Source: Lachnospiraceae bacterium UBA7589 (GTDB lineage: Bacteria > Bacillota > Clostridia > Lachnospirales > Lachnospiraceae). From it: a DNA stretch of 46,461 nucleotides. Shown piece after piece: positions 44,913-46,461 of this stretch. The translations under genes were made by a program, and so were the position numbers. Location: NCBI GenBank assembly GCA_002476495.1, contig DLKL01000018.1:92040-138500 (forward strand), read 5' to 3'. Every line of letters begins with the position of its first letter. Position 1 is the first letter of the stretch. The notes below the pieces were generated by a model, which searched no databases, had not been told where the DNA came from, and worked only from the letters and a program-made list of their open reading frames with translations.

Positions 44913-45119
44913 TTACAATTTCATTGTGGCTATACACATAACAAGCCATAAAATACCGACAATCATTTCAAAAACTCCGGATCTTTTTGTCCGTTTCACT
45001 GCCGACGGATTATCTCTTAAAGTTTTTTTTGTCGCCTTTTCAGGAGCAATAAACATAAATAATCCTAATCCAATAATCAAAATTCCCAGTGCTATCTCAG
45101 CCACATTATATAAATTCAT
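44913..45119 (-). CDS. Small two-helix membrane protein
   Basis: This 68-residue protein has two membrane helices (about 8-25 and 49-66) and a basic loop (KATKKTLRDNPSAVKRTKRSG) between them. I chose ATG 45119 because AAGGAGG lies seven bases upstream; a longer reading overlaps the CAP gene and has no ribosome site. It resembles small DUF6199-type proteins of unknown function. It lies between the CAP gene and trkA, with gaps of 25 and 30 bp. Confidence 0.7.
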   Translation of the reverse strand: MNLYNVAEIALGILIIGLGLFMFIAPEKATKKTLRDNPSAVKRTKRSGVFEMIVGILWLVMCIATMKL

Positions 45120-45144
45120 TTGAATACCTCCTTTTTTATATTTT

Positions 45145-45957
45145 CTATTTAAAGCATTGAGCCCAATAATATCCATAATCCGAAGCAGAGTCATAATAAC
45201 AGGACACTGCCATCTCTGTAAAATCCTCATTTATTATATTAGCATAATGTCCGGGAGAATTTACCCAGCCTGTCACAACAGCCTGAGGCGAGCCATAACC
45301 GGCAGCGATATTTTCTCCGCATGTCCAATATGATACCCCGGCCTCATCCCATGCTGTAAAACAGCTTCTGCCATCCGGTCTGGTATGGTCAAAGCTTACG
45401 GATATCTCTTTTGCTCTTACCCTTGCTGCAGCAGCCAATGTATAATTCATGGTAAGTGGTGAAACACCTGCTTTTTCTCGCTCAGCATTAACCAGAGCAA
45501 GCACCTGCTCAGCATATGAATCTATGTAGTAAGCATCCGAGGAGGCTTCTGTCGTTGTAAAGGTTTCTGTCGTCCATGACTGATTCATCGGTGCGTTGTT
45601 ATTGATATTACTATTGTTGTCCTGGTTCCCGGTTTCCTGCTTTTCTTTCTTTATTTCCCCGGTCTGAGTATTTTTTTCTTCTGGACTTTCATCCGATTCA
45701 TCCTGTTCTGTATCCTGTTCTGCCACCTGATTAGAATTGTCATTTGGTTCCGGTGAAGCATTATCATAAGTCGCTTCCGTATCTGAATTATCCTTCGTAG
45801 CATCGTCGGTTTTCTGATCTGTTGTATTATCAGATCCCGAAATTGTTTCCTTATCCTCCGGAGTATATTCTCTTTTTCCCCCCTTACAGCCGGTAGACGC
45901 AATAACAAAAACTAGTGCAATTGTAAAAAACAATCCCTTGTATTTTTTGTTTTTCAT
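45145..45957 (-). CDS. CAP-domain (SCP/PR-1) lipoprotein
   Basis: This 270-residue protein has a lipobox (IASTGC), so it is attached to the outer membrane face. An acidic, low-complexity linker rich in D, E, N, T and Q (about 25-130) leads to a CAP domain (about 145-270). CAP motifs are SFDHTRPDGRSCF, CGENIAAGYG, VVTGWVNSPGHYANI and YYWAQCF. CAP domains may bind lipids or act as peptidases; the histidine and glutamate pairs are present. It heads the CAP-small protein-trkA-trkH operon. Confidence 0.9.
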   Translation of the reverse strand: MKNKKYKGLFFTIALVFVIASTGCKGGKREYTPEDKETISGSDNTTDQKTDDATKDNSDTEATYDNASPEPNDNSNQVAEQDTEQDESDESPEEKNTQTGEIKKEKQETGNQDNNSNINNNAPMNQSWTTETFTTTEASSDAYYIDSYAEQVLALVNAEREKAGVSPLTMNYTLAAAARVRAKEISVSFDHTRPDGRSCFTAWDEAGVSYWTCGENIAAGYGSPQAVVTGWVNSPGHYANIINEDFTEMAVSCYYDSASDYGYYWAQCFK

Positions 45958-46025
45958 GAATACAGCCCCCCTGACAAATCATTATGCTCATACTCTGATA
46001 AATGTCCGGACACATATCTCGTTTT

Positions 46026-46054
46026 ATTTTAACACACTTATTCACAAAGGTCAA
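46026..46054 (-). promoter_or_regulatory. Promoter of the CAP-trkA-trkH operon
   Basis: On the minus strand TTGACC (46054-46049) and TAAAAT (46031-46026) are 17 bp apart. The start near 46019 leaves a 62-base leader before the CAP ATG. Confidence 0.7.
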
Positions 46055-46124
46055 AAAGTTACTACAAGATGGTTTCCGTCAATTAACCGTTGGCACGATT
46101 CCTACAAGAAATTAGCTTAGTAAT

Positions 46125-46185
46125 ATCACATAAATCTCCTTATTTTAGTCTTGAACAAACCAATAATAAGATTTATTTATGTGAT
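46125..46185. repeat. Imperfect inverted repeat, possible hairpin or small mobile element
   Basis: ATCACATAAAT (46125-46135) pairs with ATTTATGTGAT (46175-46185), and CTTATT (46139-46144) pairs with AATAAG (46165-46170). The internal mismatch is CTC against AAAT and the loop is 20 bases. No terminator T-run and no clear target duplication is seen. Confidence 0.5.
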
Positions 46186-46318
46186 TGGGAAGATGTTTCG
46201 TACCTCTTCCTTTATTTTTTCTTTCTATGCCAATTAAAATTATACTCTATGGGGAATACGAATGTTCCGTACATAATATATTACCCCGCTGTTTCATGCA
46301 GTATAACCATAAATGTAA

Positions 46319-46344
46319 AAAGACCGGATAAACATCCGGTCTTT
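46319..46344 (-). terminator. Terminator of the gene cut by the right edge
   Basis: AAAGACCGGAT (46319-46329) and ATCCGGTCTTT (46334-46344) pair perfectly over 11 bp with a four-base loop. On the minus strand five T residues end the stem and tail, so it ends the partial gene whose stop is at 46359. Confidence 0.85.
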
Positions 46345-46358
46345 AGTGCAACTTTTTC

Positions 46359-46461
46359 CTATAAAGTTACATCATCATCCTCCAGGGGATTTTTAATGAC
46401 CCGCATTACATACTCCAAAGGGCATTTAACAATATCCGCAATCTCTTCCGGAGATTTGTTG
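46359..46461 (-). CDS. C-terminal fragment of an unidentified protein
   Basis: Only the last 33 codons are present, ending PLEDDDVTL. The visible part has a short helix-turn-helix-like stretch, SPEEIADIVKCPLEYVMRVI. Such endings occur in Rpn-type nuclease families and in small DNA-binding proteins of clostridia, but the fragment is too short to name. A terminator follows immediately, which supports a real gene. Confidence 0.55.
   Translation of the reverse strand, partial: NKSPEEIADIVKCPLEYVMRVIKNPLEDDDVTL

Larger units (their letters stand above)
45958..46358. other. 400-bp intergenic region
   Basis: This stretch holds the promoter of the CAP operon (46026-46054), a 17-bp imperfect inverted repeat (46125-46185), two similar 11-base words (ATGTTTCGTAC at 46193, ATGTTCCGTAC at 46262) and the hairpin terminator at 46319-46344. 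I see no open reading frame with a ribosome site and no RNA gene that I recognise. Confidence 0.5.

Noticed and set aside
46193..46272. Two similar words ATGTTTCGTAC and ATGTTCCGTAC
   Set aside because: Only two copies, 69 bp apart, with no matching structure; weak evidence for an operator.
1..46461. tRNA, rRNA, CRISPR, IS or prophage sequence
   Set aside because: I saw no cloverleaf with CCA, no rRNA blocks, no regular repeats, no transposase or integrase and no phage structural gene.

Overview
The window looks like chromosomal DNA from a low-GC, Gram-positive clostridium, most likely a Lachnospiraceae member of the gut or rumen. The grounds are AT-rich DNA with strong AGGAGG ribosome sites, sigma-A promoters with 17-bp spacers, a YaaR-HolB-RicT-TrmN6-RsmI block, a lipoprotein GH9 cellulase, and a HisA of the eukaryotic/rumen-bacterial type. 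I see no rRNA, tRNA, CRISPR array, insertion sequence or phage gene. The two edges cut genes: the N-terminal part of sbcD at the left, and the last 33 codons of an unidentified gene at the right.

Left part (1-13.2 kb). After sbcD and a divergent small HTH gene comes a minus-strand housekeeping operon: tmk, yaaR, holB, ricT, a TrmN6-like methyltransferase and rsmI. Next is a complete F1Fo ATP synthase operon (atpZ-atpI-like-B-E-F-H-A-G-D-C) with a clear promoter and terminator. The c subunit carries the full sodium-ligand signature.

Middle (13.3-30.9 kb). A plus-strand response regulator, two-gene ABC transporter and single-membrane-pass histidine kinase form an envelope-stress type module. 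Its leader RNA contains hairpins, and direct repeats lie ahead of the transporter. Sua5 and RpiB follow. On the minus strand are a polysaccharide flippase, a hybrid histidine kinase, and an odd operon joining HisA, a GH9 cellulase lipoprotein and a GtrA-YfhO fusion. Divergent from it are a CbxX/SpoVK-like AAA+ ATPase and an unknown polytopic membrane protein.

Right part (30.9-46.5 kb). The most unusual region is a run of nine closely spaced minus-strand genes. In transcription order these are a two-domain GT2 glycosyltransferase, a secreted repeat-rich protein, a membrane-anchored FecR-domain protein, a cNMP-binding-PPM phosphatase fusion, a CHASE2 class III adenylate cyclase, a TIM-barrel isomerase, an RsbW-like kinase, a STAS antagonist and a PAS-GGDEF diguanylate cyclase. 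Read together they suggest an envelope signal converted to cAMP, then to partner switching, possibly ending at c-di-GMP. This is inference, but the catalytic and ligand-binding residues are intact at each step checked. The window ends with a likely plus-strand small RNA, a CAP lipoprotein-small membrane protein-TrkA-TrkH operon, and a 400-bp intergenic stretch with an inverted repeat.
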